NCBI GenBank assembly: GCA_902805885.1
Contig: CADCUM010000079.1
Span: forward strand, 23,598-87,597
Direction: 5' to 3'
Source of the DNA: an uncultured Nocardioides sp.
Lineage (GTDB): Bacteria; Actinomycetota; Actinomycetes; Propionibacteriales; Nocardioidaceae
Length of the DNA stretch: 64,000 bases
Positions 1 through 10,079 of the stretch are shown in pieces. Position numbers and translations under genes: made by a program. The notes below the pieces were generated by a model, which had not been told where the DNA came from, made no database searches, and saw only the letters and a program-made list of their open reading frames with translations. Positions within the stretch are counted from its first letter, which is position 1; each line of letters begins with the position of its first letter.

Positions 1-1
1 C

Positions 2-289
2 CGCCTCCACGGCGAGCGGCCGGGGGACCGGCTCACCGGACCCCAGCTCCGCGCGCTGCTGGGCCACGTGCGGGACGTGATGGGCGCGGCGCTGGAGCAG
101 GGCGGCACGTCGTTCGACGCCCTCTACGTCAACGTCAACGGCGAGTCCGGCTACTTCGACCGCTCGCTGGACGCCTACGGCCAGGAGGGCCGCCCCTGCG
201 GGCGCTGCAGCACGCCCATCCGGCGGGTGGCGTTCATGAACCGGTCGTCGTTCTTCTGCCCGCGGTGCCAGCGTCCGCCGCGGAGGTGA
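2..289 (+). CDS. mutM: Formamidopyrimidine-DNA glycosylase, C-terminal part (5' truncated by window)
   Basis: Frame 2 reads [13 protein letters not shown]...YDRS-type Fpg C-terminus with zinc finger [21 protein letters not shown]. Confidence 0.9.
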   Translation, partial: RLHGERPGDRLTGPQLRALLGHVRDVMGAALEQGGTSFDALYVNVNGESGYFDRSLDAYGQEGRPCGRCSTPIRRVAFMNRSSFFCPRCQRPPRR

Positions 290-316
290 CCAGTGGCGGA
301 GGCGGACTGCGCCGGA

Positions 317-346
317 TTGACCGCGGTCGCCCCCTGGTGCGACTCT
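317..346 (+). promoter_or_regulatory. Candidate sigma70-type promoter TTGACC-N18-GACTCT upstream of the 460 gene
   Basis: -35 TTGACC at 317-322, -10-like GACTCT at 341-346. Confidence 0.35.
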
Positions 347-459
347 AGGAGACGGCCGCCTGACGCGTCGGTGACCCCGATCCCGACCCGGCGGCCGCTC
401 CCCGCACCACCTCTCGGCCCGACTCGTTCGACCTTCTTCGCAGCACCGAAAGGCTCACC

Positions 460-657
460 ATGGCCAAGGCTCTGATCGGCCACCTGGACAGCGACCGGCG
501 GCACACCACGGCTCTCACCGTCGAGAACCAGCGGCTCCGCCGCCGCGTGGCCGACCTGGAGTCGCTGGTACTGCGGCTGCAGGCGGAGAACGACCGGCTC
601 GCCGCCGCCGTGCGCGAGGAGTCGCGCGTCGCGGTCGACGACCTCCAGCCCGCCTGA
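460..657 (+). CDS. Small hypothetical protein, predicted coiled coil
   Basis: 65 aa, heptad-like ENQRLRRRVADLESLVLRLQAENDRL; upstream GAAAGG SD. Confidence 0.6.
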   Translation: MAKALIGHLDSDRRHTTALTVENQRLRRRVADLESLVLRLQAENDRLAAAVREESRVAVDDLQPA

Positions 658-712
658 CTGCTTCACCGAACAGGGTGCGGCGGCACGCCGCGCCACCTAG
701 GCTCACGTGCTC

Positions 713-1990
713 GTGAGCCGGCTCGTCGAGACAGTCTTCCCCACCCGACTCGGCACCGGCTTCCGGTGGCTGGTCGGGTCGTCCTGGGTGAGCAACCTGG
801 GCGACGGGCTGATGATCGCGGCCGGCCCCCTGCTGGTGGCGTCCCAGACCCGCGACCCGCTCCTGGTGGCGGCGGCGATGGTCGCGCTCCACCTGCCGTG
901 GCTGCTCGTCGGGTTGTACGCCGGCGCTCTCGCCGACCGCCTCGACCGTCGCGTCATCATGATGGTGGCCAACGCGGTGCGGACCGCGGTGGTCGGTGGC
1001 CTGTGCGTGGTGATCGCGACCGGCCACGTGAGCATCGCCGTCGTCCTCGTGGCCCTGCTGGCCCTCGGGACGGCCGAGACGTTCGCCGACGCCACCAGCG
1101 GCACCCTGGCGCCGATGCTGGTCGAGAAGCGCGACCTCGGCATCGCCAACGCGCGCCTGATGGTCGGCTCCATCACCGGCAACCAGCTGGTCGGGCCGGC
1201 CCTCGGGGCCCTGCTCTTCACCGTGGGCGCCGCGTGGCCGTTCGCGGTGAACGCCGTGCTGCTGGCGCTCGCCGTGGCACTGGTCGCCCGCATCGGCACG
1301 CCGCCGGGAGCGGTGCGCGAGGCGGTGGACACCCACGTGCTCCGCGACATCGCCGAGGGCGTGCGGTGGCTGGTGGGGAACCCACCGGTGCGGACCCTGG
1401 CCGTCATCATCGTCGTCTTCAACGTGACGTGGGCGGCCCCCTGGTCGGTGCTGGTGCTGTGGGCCTTGGAGCGCGTCGGCATCGACGAGGCGGGGTTCGG
1501 GCTGCTGACGACCGCCTCCGCCCTGGGCGGGCTGCTGGCGACGTTCGGCTACGGCCGGCTCGAGCGGATGGTGCCGCTGGCGACGCTGATGCGGTTCGTG
1601 CTGATGGCCGAGGTGCTCTTCCACCTCGCGATGGCCCTGACGACCTCGGCGTGGGCGGCGTACCCGCTGATGTTCTTCTTCGGCGCCTACGCGTTCGTCT
1701 GGGGGACCCTCTCCCAGGCCGTCCGGCAACGGGCCGTCCCTGCGGAGTACCAGGGGCGCGTCGGGTCGGTCTACATGATGTGCGTGATGGGCGGGATGCT
1801 CGCGGGGTCGGTCGTCGGCGGGCTGATCGCCCGTCAGTGGGGAACCGTGGCGCCGTGGTGGTTCGCGTTCGTGGGCTCCGGTGTCACCCTCGCGATGGTC
1901 TGGCGCCAGCTGGGCCACATCGCGCACGCCGACGACGTGGCGACCGCGAACGCGGCGGCCGCCGAGGAAGCGCCGGCGAATCCGTCCTGA
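713..1990 (+). CDS. MFS transporter (drug/enterobactin exporter-like)
   Basis: 12-TM-like hydrophobic pattern, GLYAGALADRLDRRVIM MFS motif; start 707 or 713 just after TAGGCT. Confidence 0.85.
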   Translation: MSRLVETVFPTRLGTGFRWLVGSSWVSNLGDGLMIAAGPLLVASQTRDPLLVAAAMVALHLPWLLVGLYAGALADRLDRRVIMMVANAVRTAVVGGLCVVIATGHVSIAVVLVALLALGTAETFADATSGTLAPMLVEKRDLGIANARLMVGSITGNQLVGPALGALLFTVGAAWPFAVNAVLLALAVALVARIGTPPGAVREAVDTHVLRDIAEGVRWLVGNPPVRTLAVIIVVFNVTWAAPWSVLVLWALERVGIDEAGFGLLTTASALGGLLATFGYGRLERMVPLATLMRFVLMAEVLFHLAMALTTSAWAAYPLMFFFGAYAFVWGTLSQAVRQRAVPAEYQGRVGSVYMMCVMGGMLAGSVVGGLIARQWGTVAPWWFAFVGSGVTLAMVWRQLGHIAHADDVATANAAAAEEAPANPS

Positions 1991-2030
1991 CGCCTGCGTG
2001 ACCTGCGCCACTCGGTCTCGTTGACAGGGC

Positions 2031-3563
2031 ATGGGAAACCTCACCTCCGCTCGCCTCGCCGCTGCCGGCGCCCTGTCGATCGCCATCGTCCTGCCCGGGA
2101 CCGCCGCCCACGCTCACGGCGACCGGGACCGCGCCGAGCGCATGGCGCAGATGTACGACGCCGGCATGACCGTGCCGTTCGTCGCCTCGCCCAACGTCCG
2201 CCTCGCGGCCAGTCGGCCGGGCTCCGCCGGCATCAGCGGCTGCTTCCTGCACAGCGCGCCGTACTTCGTGATGTCCGGTCTCGACTCGCTGACCGTCTTC
2301 GACGTCAGCGACCCGGCGTCGCCCAGGTCCGTCGGCACCATGCCGAGCGCGCAGTTCGAGAACGAGGCCATGAACTGCGGCGAGCGCAAGGTCTCCCGCA
2401 CGCGGACCGACCGCTTCGCGATGATCGGGGTGGATCTCTACCAGGCCTCGCCCGACGACCTCGAGCACGTCAACGAGCCGGCGACGGGCGACTACGAGCT
2501 CGTGATCGCGGACGTCACCGACCCGACCAACCCGCACGTGCGGTCGCGGGTCAAGTCGACCACCAGCACCCACACCGTGACCTGCATCGACGGCACCGAC
2601 TGCCGCTACGCCTACTCCGCGGGTGACGACAGCGAGGTGGCCGGGCAGGGAAGCTTCTCGGTCTTCGACCTCACCGACCTCGACGACCCGCGCGAGGTCG
2701 ACAGCGACCCCGCGACGCCGGGGACGCAGCCGTTCCGCTCCGACGCGGTGGGCTGGGGCGGCCACAAGTGGAACGTCGACGCGGCGGGCTACGCGACCCA
2801 CACCGGGGCGGGCGGCTCGTACGTCTTCGACGTGCGGGACCCGCTGAACCCGGTCGAGGTCGCCAACACCGGCGCGGCCGGCGACAACGCGCGGGAGGGG
2901 ATGGAGAACGACTACAACAACTTCATCCACCACAACAGCTTCCGGCCGAACGCCACGGCCTTCCGGCCCGACGCTGCGCCGTCGCTGGCCAACGGCAACG
3001 TCCTGCTCGTCACCGAGGAGGACTACGAGGACCCGGACTGCGCCACCGCCGGCTCCTTCCAGACCTGGCACGTCAAGCGCCTCGACGGGTCCGAGGGCTC
3101 GATCGTCCCGCTCACCAAGCTCGAGCTGGCCGACCTCGGCACGTTCCCGAGCCCGGTCGGGGCCTTCTGCTCGGCCCACTGGTTCGACTACCACCCGTCC
3201 GGCATCGTGGCGATCGGCTACTACGGCGGCGGCACCCAGCTGATCGACGTCACCGACCCGACCGCTCCCACGAGCCACGGGCACGCGGCGTGGGGTGCCT
3301 CCGAGGTCTGGGACGCGATGTGGGCGCCCGTCTACAACAAGAAGGGCGTGGCCACCGGCAAGAAGACCAACCTCGTCTACTCGATCGACCTCGTGCGCGG
3401 GCTGGACGTGTACGCCGTCGACGTGCCGGGCGACGGGATCGGCGCCCTGCCGTCCGTGGAGACGGCACCCTCCCTGGGAGTCGCCCCGATCGCGGTCGTG
3501 GGCAGCGGAACCGTGCTCGCTCTGCTGCTCCTCCGCCGCGGGCGCAACACCCGCGGCGCCTGA
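2031..3563 (+). CDS. LVIVD repeat-like secreted protein with C-terminal TM anchor
   Basis: Signal peptide, repeated VFDVSDPxxP / VIADVTDPTNP / LIDVTDPTAP motifs, C-terminal hydrophobic segment then RRGRN. Confidence 0.75.
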   Translation: MGNLTSARLAAAGALSIAIVLPGTAAHAHGDRDRAERMAQMYDAGMTVPFVASPNVRLAASRPGSAGISGCFLHSAPYFVMSGLDSLTVFDVSDPASPRSVGTMPSAQFENEAMNCGERKVSRTRTDRFAMIGVDLYQASPDDLEHVNEPATGDYELVIADVTDPTNPHVRSRVKSTTSTHTVTCIDGTDCRYAYSAGDDSEVAGQGSFSVFDLTDLDDPREVDSDPATPGTQPFRSDAVGWGGHKWNVDAAGYATHTGAGGSYVFDVRDPLNPVEVANTGAAGDNAREGMENDYNNFIHHNSFRPNATAFRPDAAPSLANGNVLLVTEEDYEDPDCATAGSFQTWHVKRLDGSEGSIVPLTKLELADLGTFPSPVGAFCSAHWFDYHPSGIVAIGYYGGGTQLIDVTDPTAPTSHGHAAWGASEVWDAMWAPVYNKKGVATGKKTNLVYSIDLVRGLDVYAVDVPGDGIGALPSVETAPSLGVAPIAVVGSGTVLALLLLRRGRNTRGA

Positions 3564-3573
3564 CCCCGCACCG

Positions 3574-3615
3574 GACGGCCGGGTGCTCCGACACGCTCGT
3601 GAGCACCCGGCCGTC
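3574..3615. terminator. Hairpin terminator, 15-bp perfect stem, 12-nt loop
   Basis: GACGGCCGGGTGCTC / GAGCACCCGGCCGTC. Confidence 0.75.
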
Positions 3616-3714
3616 GGCACGCCCGCGGCCTAGGCTGGAGGAGCCTGCCTTCCCCGGTGTGCACGGTCTGCGAGGATTCGCGGACGCGCCGCATGGCGTC
3701 CCCGAAGGAAGCGA

Positions 3715-6700
3715 GTGCCGGTGTACCTGAAGAGCCTGACCCTCAAGGGGTTCAAGTCCTTCGCCTCCTCGACGACCCTCCAGCTCGAGCCCGGGATCAC
3801 CTGCATCGTCGGGCCCAACGGATCGGGCAAGTCCAACGTCGTCGACGCGCTCGCCTGGGTCATGGGGGAGCAGGGTGCCAAGAGCCTGCGCGGCGGCAAG
3901 ATGGAGGACGTCATCTTCGCGGGCACCTCGGGGCGCCCCCCGCTCGGCCGCGCCGAGGTCCAGCTCACGATCGACAACTCCGACGGCGCGCTGCCCATCG
4001 ACTACTCCGAGGTGACGATCAGCCGGACGATGTTCCGCAACGGGGGCTCGGAGTACGCCATCAACTCCCAGCCGTGCCGCCTGCTGGACGTCCAGGAGCT
4101 GCTCAGCGACTCCGGCATCGGCCGCGAGATGCACGTGATCGTGGGGCAGGGCCAGCTCGACACGATCCTGCACGCGACCCCGGAGGACCGCCGCGGCTTC
4201 ATCGAGGAGGCGGCCGGCGTCCTCAAGCACCGCAAGCGCAAGGAGAAGGCGCTCCGCAAGCTCGACGCCACCGACGGCAACCTCACCCGCCTCGGCGACC
4301 TGATCAGCGAGATCCGTCGCCAGCTCAAGCCCCTGGGCCGGCAGGCCGAGGTGGCGCGCAAGGCGGTCGCCGTGCAGCAGGACGCCCGGGACGCCCGAGC
4401 CCGGCTGCTCGCCGACGACCTCGTCACCGCGCGGACCGCGCTGGAGCAGGAGATGGCCGACGAGTCCGTCCTGGTCGAGCGGCGTGAGCAGGTCGAGGAG
4501 CAGCAGCGCAAGGCTCGCGAGGACGAGTCGCGCCTCGAGGCCGTGCTGCGCGACGACCTTCCCCGGCTCGCGGCGGCGCAGGAGACCTGGTTCGCGCTGT
4601 CGGGCCTGCGGGAGCGGCTGCGCGGCACCCAGTCCCTGGCCGCGGAGCGGGTCCGCAACGCGGCCGGCGCGGCCGACCCCGACACCGTCGACTCCGGGCG
4701 CGACCCCGACGAGCTCGAGGCCCAGGCCGGTCGCGTGCGCGAGCAGGAGGCCGCGATCGGCGCGGAGGTGGGGCAGCAGCGCACCGTCCTGGAGCAGGCG
4801 GTGGCCGCGCGGCGGCTCGCGGAGGACGCGGCCGCCGACGAGGAGCGCCGGATCTCCGGACTGCTCCGCGCCGCCGCCGACCGGCGCGAGGGCCTGGCCA
4901 GGCTGCACGGTCAGGTGAACGCGATCCGGTCGCGGACGGCCGCGACGGACGCCGAGATCGGTCGCCTCACGGAGGCGCACGCCGACGCCCTGGCCCGCGC
5001 CGAGCGGGCCCAGCGGGACTTCACCGCCCTGGAGACCCAGGTCGCCGGCCTCGACGCCGGCGAGGAGGGCCTCGACGCCGAGCACGAGGACGCCGTCGCG
5101 GCCCTCGACGACGTCGACGAGCGGCTCGCGAGGGCCCGGGAGGATGCCCAGCAGGCCGAGCGCGACCGAGCGGGGCTGATCGCCCGGCGGGACGCCCTCG
5201 AGCTGGGCCTCAACCGCAAGGACGGCGCGGGTGCCCTCCTGGCCGCCACCGACACCGTGACCGGCCTGCTCGGCTCCGTGGCCGCGCTCCTCGACGTCCG
5301 CCACGGCTACGAGGCGGCTGTCGCAGCAGCACTCGGCACGGCCGCGGACGCGGTGGTCGTCGCGGACGCCCGGTCGGCGGTGGGCGCGATCGGCCACCTC
5401 AAGACCGAGGACCTCGGCCGGGCGGCACTGGTGCTCGGCGGGTCCCCGCACGACGACCGGACCGGCTGGCCCGCCCTCCCCGACGGGGCGGCGTACGCCG
5501 TGGACGTCGTGGGCGCTCCCGACGAGGTCCGCGGTGCGCTCACCCGGCTGCTCCGGCAGGTCGCGGTCGTCGACGACCTGGCCGCGGCGAGCGCGCTGGT
5601 CGAGCGGTTGCCCGAGGTCACCGCCGTGACGCGCGACGGCGACCTCATCGGCTCGCACGTGGCCGCCGGCGGTTCGACCAGCCAGCCCAGCCTCATCGAG
5701 GTCCAGGCGGCGTACGACGAGGCCTCCGCCGCGCTGCAGGAGGCCACGGCGGCCACCGAGCGGCTCGGGTTCGAGATCTCCCGCCTGGAGGCCGAGCGGC
5801 ACGACGCCCTCAAGCGGGTGGACGTCGCCCTGGCGAAGCTCCACGAGTCCGACGCCACGCTCGCGGCGGTGGCCGAGGAGCTGGGCCAGCACGGCTCGCT
5901 GGCTCGCTCCGCGCGTGCGGAGGCGGAGCGGGTCGAACGCGCGATCGCCACGGCGCGCGAGGCACGCGAGAAGGACCTCGCCGGGCTCGCCGAGCTCGAG
6001 ACCAGGCTCGCCACGGCCGAGGACGCCCCCGACGAGGAGCCCGACACGGCCGAGCGTGAGCGGCTCGCCCAGGCGGCGAAGCAGGCGCGGCAGGACGAGA
6101 TGGACGCGCGGCTGGCGCTGCGCACGGCCGAGGAGCGCGCCCGGGCCCTGCACGGGCGGGCCGACAGCCTGCTTCGCGCCGCGACGGCCGAGCGTGAGTC
6201 GCGGGCCCGTGCGGCGGAGCGCCGCGAGCGGCTGATCCGGGAGGGCCGCGCCGCCGAGGCGGTCGCGACCGCGTCCCGCGTGGTGCTGCACCAGCTGGAG
6301 CGCTCCGTGATGCTCGCCGCCGACGAGCGAGCGGCCGTCGAGGAGTCCCGCCAGGGGAGCGAGCAGCAGCTGATGGCGGTCCGTGCGGCGTTGCGCGACC
6401 TCGGCCGCGAGCACGACGAGCTGGTCAACTCGGTGCACCGCGACGAGATGGCCCGGACCCAGCAGCGCATGCGGATCGAGCAGCTGGAGGAGCGTGCCCT
6501 CGAGGAGCTCGGTCTCGACCCCGAGGGGCTGGTCGGCGACTACGGGCCGGGGACGCTGGTGCCCTTCGTCGGCGAGGTCGCCGACGGCGAGGAGCCGCCG
6601 GAGCCGGTGCCGTACGTCCGCGAGGAGCAGCAGAAGCGGCTGCGCGCGGCGGAGCGGCAGCTCGCGATGCTCGGCCGGGTCAACCCGCTCGCGCTGGAGG

Positions 6701-7278
6701 AGTTCTCGGCGATGGAGGAGCGGCACAAGTTCCTCACCGAGCAGCTCGAGGACCTCAAGCGCACCCGCAAGGACCTCCTCGACATCGTCCGCGAGGTGGA
6801 CCAGCGGGTGGAGCAGGTCTTCACCGAGGCGTACGCCGACGTCGAGAAGGCCTTCGACCAGACCTTCTCCCGGCTCTTCCCCGGCGGGGAGGGGCGCCTC
6901 GTGCTGACCGACCCCTCCGACATGCTCGCCACAGGTGTCGAGGTGGAGGCGCGTCCCCCGGGCAAGAAGGTCAAGCGCCTGTCCTTGCTCTCGGGTGGCG
7001 AACGCTCGCTGGTCGCGGTGGCGTTCCTCGTCGCCCTGTTCAAGGCCCGCCCGTCGCCGTTCTACATCCTCGACGAGGTCGAGGCCGCGCTCGACGACAC
7101 CAACCTCGGGCGGCTGCTCCAGATCTACGAGGAGCTGCGGGAGACCTCCCAGCTCCTCGTCATCACCCACCAGAAGCGCACGATGGAGGTCGGCGACGCG
7201 CTCTACGGCGTCACGATGCGCGGCGACGGCGTCTCGGCGGTGATCAGCCAGCGGCTGGAGCGGTCGGCGAGCGCGTGA
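3715..7278 (+). CDS. smc: Chromosome segregation protein SMC
   Basis: Walker A GPNGSGKSNVVDALAWVMGEQ, long coiled coils, signature LSGGERSLVAVAFLVALFKARPSPFYILDEVEAALDDTN. Confidence 0.97.
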   Translation: MPVYLKSLTLKGFKSFASSTTLQLEPGITCIVGPNGSGKSNVVDALAWVMGEQGAKSLRGGKMEDVIFAGTSGRPPLGRAEVQLTIDNSDGALPIDYSEVTISRTMFRNGGSEYAINSQPCRLLDVQELLSDSGIGREMHVIVGQGQLDTILHATPEDRRGFIEEAAGVLKHRKRKEKALRKLDATDGNLTRLGDLISEIRRQLKPLGRQAEVARKAVAVQQDARDARARLLADDLVTARTALEQEMADESVLVERREQVEEQQRKAREDESRLEAVLRDDLPRLAAAQETWFALSGLRERLRGTQSLAAERVRNAAGAADPDTVDSGRDPDELEAQAGRVREQEAAIGAEVGQQRTVLEQAVAARRLAEDAAADEERRISGLLRAAADRREGLARLHGQVNAIRSRTAATDAEIGRLTEAHADALARAERAQRDFTALETQVAGLDAGEEGLDAEHEDAVAALDDVDERLARAREDAQQAERDRAGLIARRDALELGLNRKDGAGALLAATDTVTGLLGSVAALLDVRHGYEAAVAAALGTAADAVVVADARSAVGAIGHLKTEDLGRAALVLGGSPHDDRTGWPALPDGAAYAVDVVGAPDEVRGALTRLLRQVAVVDDLAAASALVERLPEVTAVTRDGDLIGSHVAAGGSTSQPSLIEVQAAYDEASAALQEATAATERLGFEISRLEAERHDALKRVDVALAKLHESDATLAAVAEELGQHGSLARSARAEAERVERAIATAREAREKDLAGLAELETRLATAEDAPDEEPDTAERERLAQAAKQARQDEMDARLALRTAEERARALHGRADSLLRAATAERESRARAAERRERLIREGRAAEAVATASRVVLHQLERSVMLAADERAAVEESRQGSEQQLMAVRAALRDLGREHDELVNSVHRDEMARTQQRMRIEQLEERALEELGLDPEGLVGDYGPGTLVPFVGEVADGEEPPEPVPYVREEQQKRLRAAERQLAMLGRVNPLALEEFSAMEERHKFLTEQLEDLKRTRKDLLDIVREVDQRVEQVFTEAYADVEKAFDQTFSRLFPGGEGRLVLTDPSDMLATGVEVEARPPGKKVKRLSLLSGGERSLVAVAFLVALFKARPSPFYILDEVEAALDDTNLGRLLQIYEELRETSQLLVITHQKRTMEVGDALYGVTMRGDGVSAVISQRLERSASA

Positions 7279-7736
7279 CCGGCACTCGCCGACCGACCCG
7301 CCGCGACTACGTCGCGTGGCGCACGGCCACCACGCGCTGGCGCGACGACGACGCCTACGGGCACCTCAACAACGCGACGTACTACGAGCTGTTCGACACC
7401 GCGGTCAACGCCCACCTCTACGAGGCCACCGGTCTCGACGTCCGCGCCCTCCCGCAGATCGGGGTGGTGGCGGAGACGTCGTGCCGCTACTTCCGGGAGA
7501 TCGGGTTCCCCCGGCCCGTCGAGATGGGGCTGGTCGTCGACCGGCTCGGCACCAGCTCGGTCATCTACCGGATCGGGCTGTTCCAGGGCGAGGACGACGA
7601 GGCGGCTGCGGAGGGGCGGTTCGTGCACGTCTACGTCGACAACACCCACGGCCCGGGCCGGCGGCCGGTGACGCCGGTCCCGCCCGAGATCCGCGCGGCC
7701 GTGGAGCCCCTGGTCCGAACCTCCGACGAGGCGTGA
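7275..7736 (+). CDS. Acyl-CoA thioesterase (4HBT hotdog fold)
   Basis: TRWRDDDAYGHLNNATYYELFDTAVN motif; GTGA overlap with smc stop. Confidence 0.85.
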   Translation: MTGTRRPTRRDYVAWRTATTRWRDDDAYGHLNNATYYELFDTAVNAHLYEATGLDVRALPQIGVVAETSCRYFREIGFPRPVEMGLVVDRLGTSSVIYRIGLFQGEDDEAAAEGRFVHVYVDNTHGPGRRPVTPVPPEIRAAVEPLVRTSDEA

Positions 7737-7850
7737 CGGCGGTCACGGCGACGCGCCGTACGGAGCTCCCGGCACGTTCAGGCGGAGCGTGGTGTGCGAC
7801 GGTGGTGTCGGGCCACTTCCCCGGTCCCCGTCTCACGTGAGGAACCCCCC

Positions 7851-8027
7851 ATGCTCGCGATCATCCTGATGATGGCCCTCGGCGTGCTGGTCGCCACCGC
7901 GGTGGCGGTGTACGTCGCCTACCCGCACCGCGGCGAGCGGCTGCCGGTCGTCCCGCAGCTCGGCGACGCGATGCGCAAGGGCGTGGACGCCCTGCCGACC
8001 CTCGAGGATGCCGACTCGCGCCGCTGA
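7851..8027 (+). CDS. Small single-pass membrane protein
   Basis: MLAIILMMALGVLVATAVAVYVAYPHRGERLP...; ATG 7851. Confidence 0.5.
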   Translation: MLAIILMMALGVLVATAVAVYVAYPHRGERLPVVPQLGDAMRKGVDALPTLEDADSRR

Positions 8028-8047
8028 GATCGTCTAGGTTCACCTGC

Positions 8048-8923
8048 ATGGACCATCCCCAGCAGCAGGGACGTCGCTTCTGCACGGCGTGCATGTCGCC
8101 GGTCCGGACGTTCCGCACGGGCCCCGGGGGCCGACCGGGCGCGAGGTGCCCGAAGTGCAGGTCGCTGGAGAGGCACCGCTTCCTCTCCTTGTTGCTGGGG
8201 ACGCTCTCCGCTCAGCTCCTGGATGTGGGGACGCTCGTCGAGATCGCCCCGTCGCGGCAGTCCACCCGCCAGCTCGACCGGGTCCCGTCCCGCCGCCGTC
8301 TGCGGCTCGACATCGGCTACGACGAGCGCTCCGTGCACGCGCTGGCGAGCCTCACGCACCTCCCGCTCCCGGACGCGAGCGTCGACCTGCTGGTCTGCTA
8401 CCACGTCCTGGAGCACGTCCCGGACGACCACGCGGCGATGAGCGAGATCGCCCGCGTGCTCTCCCCTCATGGGATCGCGCTCCTCGAGGTCCCCATCAGG
8501 TGCGGCGTCCCGACCGAGGAGGACCTCAGCGCGAGTCCCGAGGAGCGCGCCGTCCGGTTCGGCCAGCACGACCACGTGCGTTTCTACGGCGACGACTTCG
8601 ACGACCGGCTCGCCGCCGCCGGCCTCGACAGCCAGCGGGTCACGCCGCCCAGCCTCCTGGGATCGGGTGCCACCGACCGGTTCGGGCTGATGGCGCACGA
8701 GATCGTGTGGATCGCCCGTCGGGGCGAGGGCACCGTCGGAAGGGTCGCCGAGGAGCCGCGGGAGACCGGGCTCACCCTCGCCCTGGACGCGCTGGTCGAG
8801 GAGAACGCGCGGCTCCAGTCGCAGCTGCTGCGGGCCCGCCGTCGGTCGGTGCCCGTCGTGGAGCCGGCCCCACCGCAGCACCGGTCGCGTCGATGGCCTC
8901 TGGTTGGATTGCGGCATGAATGA
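8048..8923 (+). CDS. Class I SAM-dependent methyltransferase with N-terminal Cys-rich segment
   Basis: CTACMSPVR...CPKCRSLERHRF then LLVCYHVLEHVPDDHAAMSEIARVLSPHG. Confidence 0.8.
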   Translation: MDHPQQQGRRFCTACMSPVRTFRTGPGGRPGARCPKCRSLERHRFLSLLLGTLSAQLLDVGTLVEIAPSRQSTRQLDRVPSRRRLRLDIGYDERSVHALASLTHLPLPDASVDLLVCYHVLEHVPDDHAAMSEIARVLSPHGIALLEVPIRCGVPTEEDLSASPEERAVRFGQHDHVRFYGDDFDDRLAAAGLDSQRVTPPSLLGSGATDRFGLMAHEIVWIARRGEGTVGRVAEEPRETGLTLALDALVEENARLQSQLLRARRRSVPVVEPAPPQHRSRRWPLVGLRHE

Positions 8924-10052
8924 CTGGCTCTACCTGATCATCGGCATCGCCGTCGTCGGCGTGCTCACTCTGGCGGGTCTGCTGACCGGCGCGGGTCGGC
9001 GCAGGGGACGGCGGCCCACCGGCGGCACCGACGTCATCTCGGCCCCGCCGGGCGAGGGGGAGGTCGCCACCGGTGCACCGCCGGAGCCCGCGGTCGCGAC
9101 CCCGCTCGAGGCGCCGCCGGTCGAGGCGCCCGAGAGCACCGCGTCCCGCCTGGTCCGCCTGCGGCAACGACTCTCCCGCTCCCAGGGCGGTCTCGGCCGG
9201 GGCCTGCTCGCCCTGCTGAGCCGCGACCGGATCGACGAGGACACCTGGGAGTCGATCGAGGACACGCTGCTCACCGCCGACGTCGGCGTCGCCCCCACGC
9301 AGGAGCTGGTGGAGAACCTCCGCACGCGCCTCCGCGTCGCGGGTGCCGACCAGGTCGACACCCGCGCCGTGCTGCGCGAGGAGCTGGTCGACCTCGTCGG
9401 CCCCGACATGGACCGGAGGCTCCGGGTCACCGGCGCCGACGGCCGGCCCGGGGTGGTGCTCGTCGTGGGAGTCAACGGCGCCGGCAAGACCACGACCGTC
9501 GGCAAGATCGCGCGGATCCTCGTCGCCGAGGGCCACACCGTGACCCTGGGTGCCGCCGACACGTTCCGCGCGGCCGCGGTCGACCAGCTCGCCACGTGGG
9601 GCCAGCGGGTCGGCGTCGACGTGGTGCGGGGCCCCGAGGGCGGAGATCCCGCCAGCGTCGCCTTCGAGGCCGTCAAGCAGGCGACCGACCAGGGGATCGA
9701 CACGGTCCTGGTCGACACCGCCGGACGTCTCCAGAACAAGGCCGGCCTGATGGACGAGCTGGGCAAGGTCAAGCGCGTCATCGAGAAGCAGGCGCCGGTG
9801 ACCGAGGTGCTCCTCGTGCTCGACGCGACCACCGGCCAGAACGGTCTCATCCAGGCGCGGGTCTTCAGCGAGATCGTCGACGTGACCGGCATCGTCCTGA
9901 CCAAGCTCGACGGTTCCGCCAAGGGTGGCATCGTGGTGGCGGTCCAGCGCGAGCTGGGGGTCCCGGTCAAGCTGGTGGGCCTCGGCGAGGGCCCCGACGA
10001 CCTGGCGCCCTTCGACGCCGGCGCGTTCGTCGACGCCCTGCTCGGCGGCTGA
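8916..10052 (+). CDS. ftsY: Signal recognition particle receptor FtsY
   Basis: N-terminal TM, NG domain GVNGAGKTTTVGKIARIL, DTAGRLQNK, TKLDGSAKGG. Confidence 0.95.
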   Translation: MNDWLYLIIGIAVVGVLTLAGLLTGAGRRRGRRPTGGTDVISAPPGEGEVATGAPPEPAVATPLEAPPVEAPESTASRLVRLRQRLSRSQGGLGRGLLALLSRDRIDEDTWESIEDTLLTADVGVAPTQELVENLRTRLRVAGADQVDTRAVLREELVDLVGPDMDRRLRVTGADGRPGVVLVVGVNGAGKTTTVGKIARILVAEGHTVTLGAADTFRAAAVDQLATWGQRVGVDVVRGPEGGDPASVAFEAVKQATDQGIDTVLVDTAGRLQNKAGLMDELGKVKRVIEKQAPVTEVLLVLDATTGQNGLIQARVFSEIVDVTGIVLTKLDGSAKGGIVVAVQRELGVPVKLVGLGEGPDDLAPFDAGAFVDALLGG

Positions 10053-10079
10053 CCCGGGTCGTCCCGCGACCCGTCGCGC

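Noticed and set aside
3250-7170. 1306-aa minus-strand ORF antisense to smc
   Set aside because: High-GC antisense artefact: smc on the plus strand has all diagnostic motifs. The antisense product is His/Arg/Gly-rich low complexity without domains.
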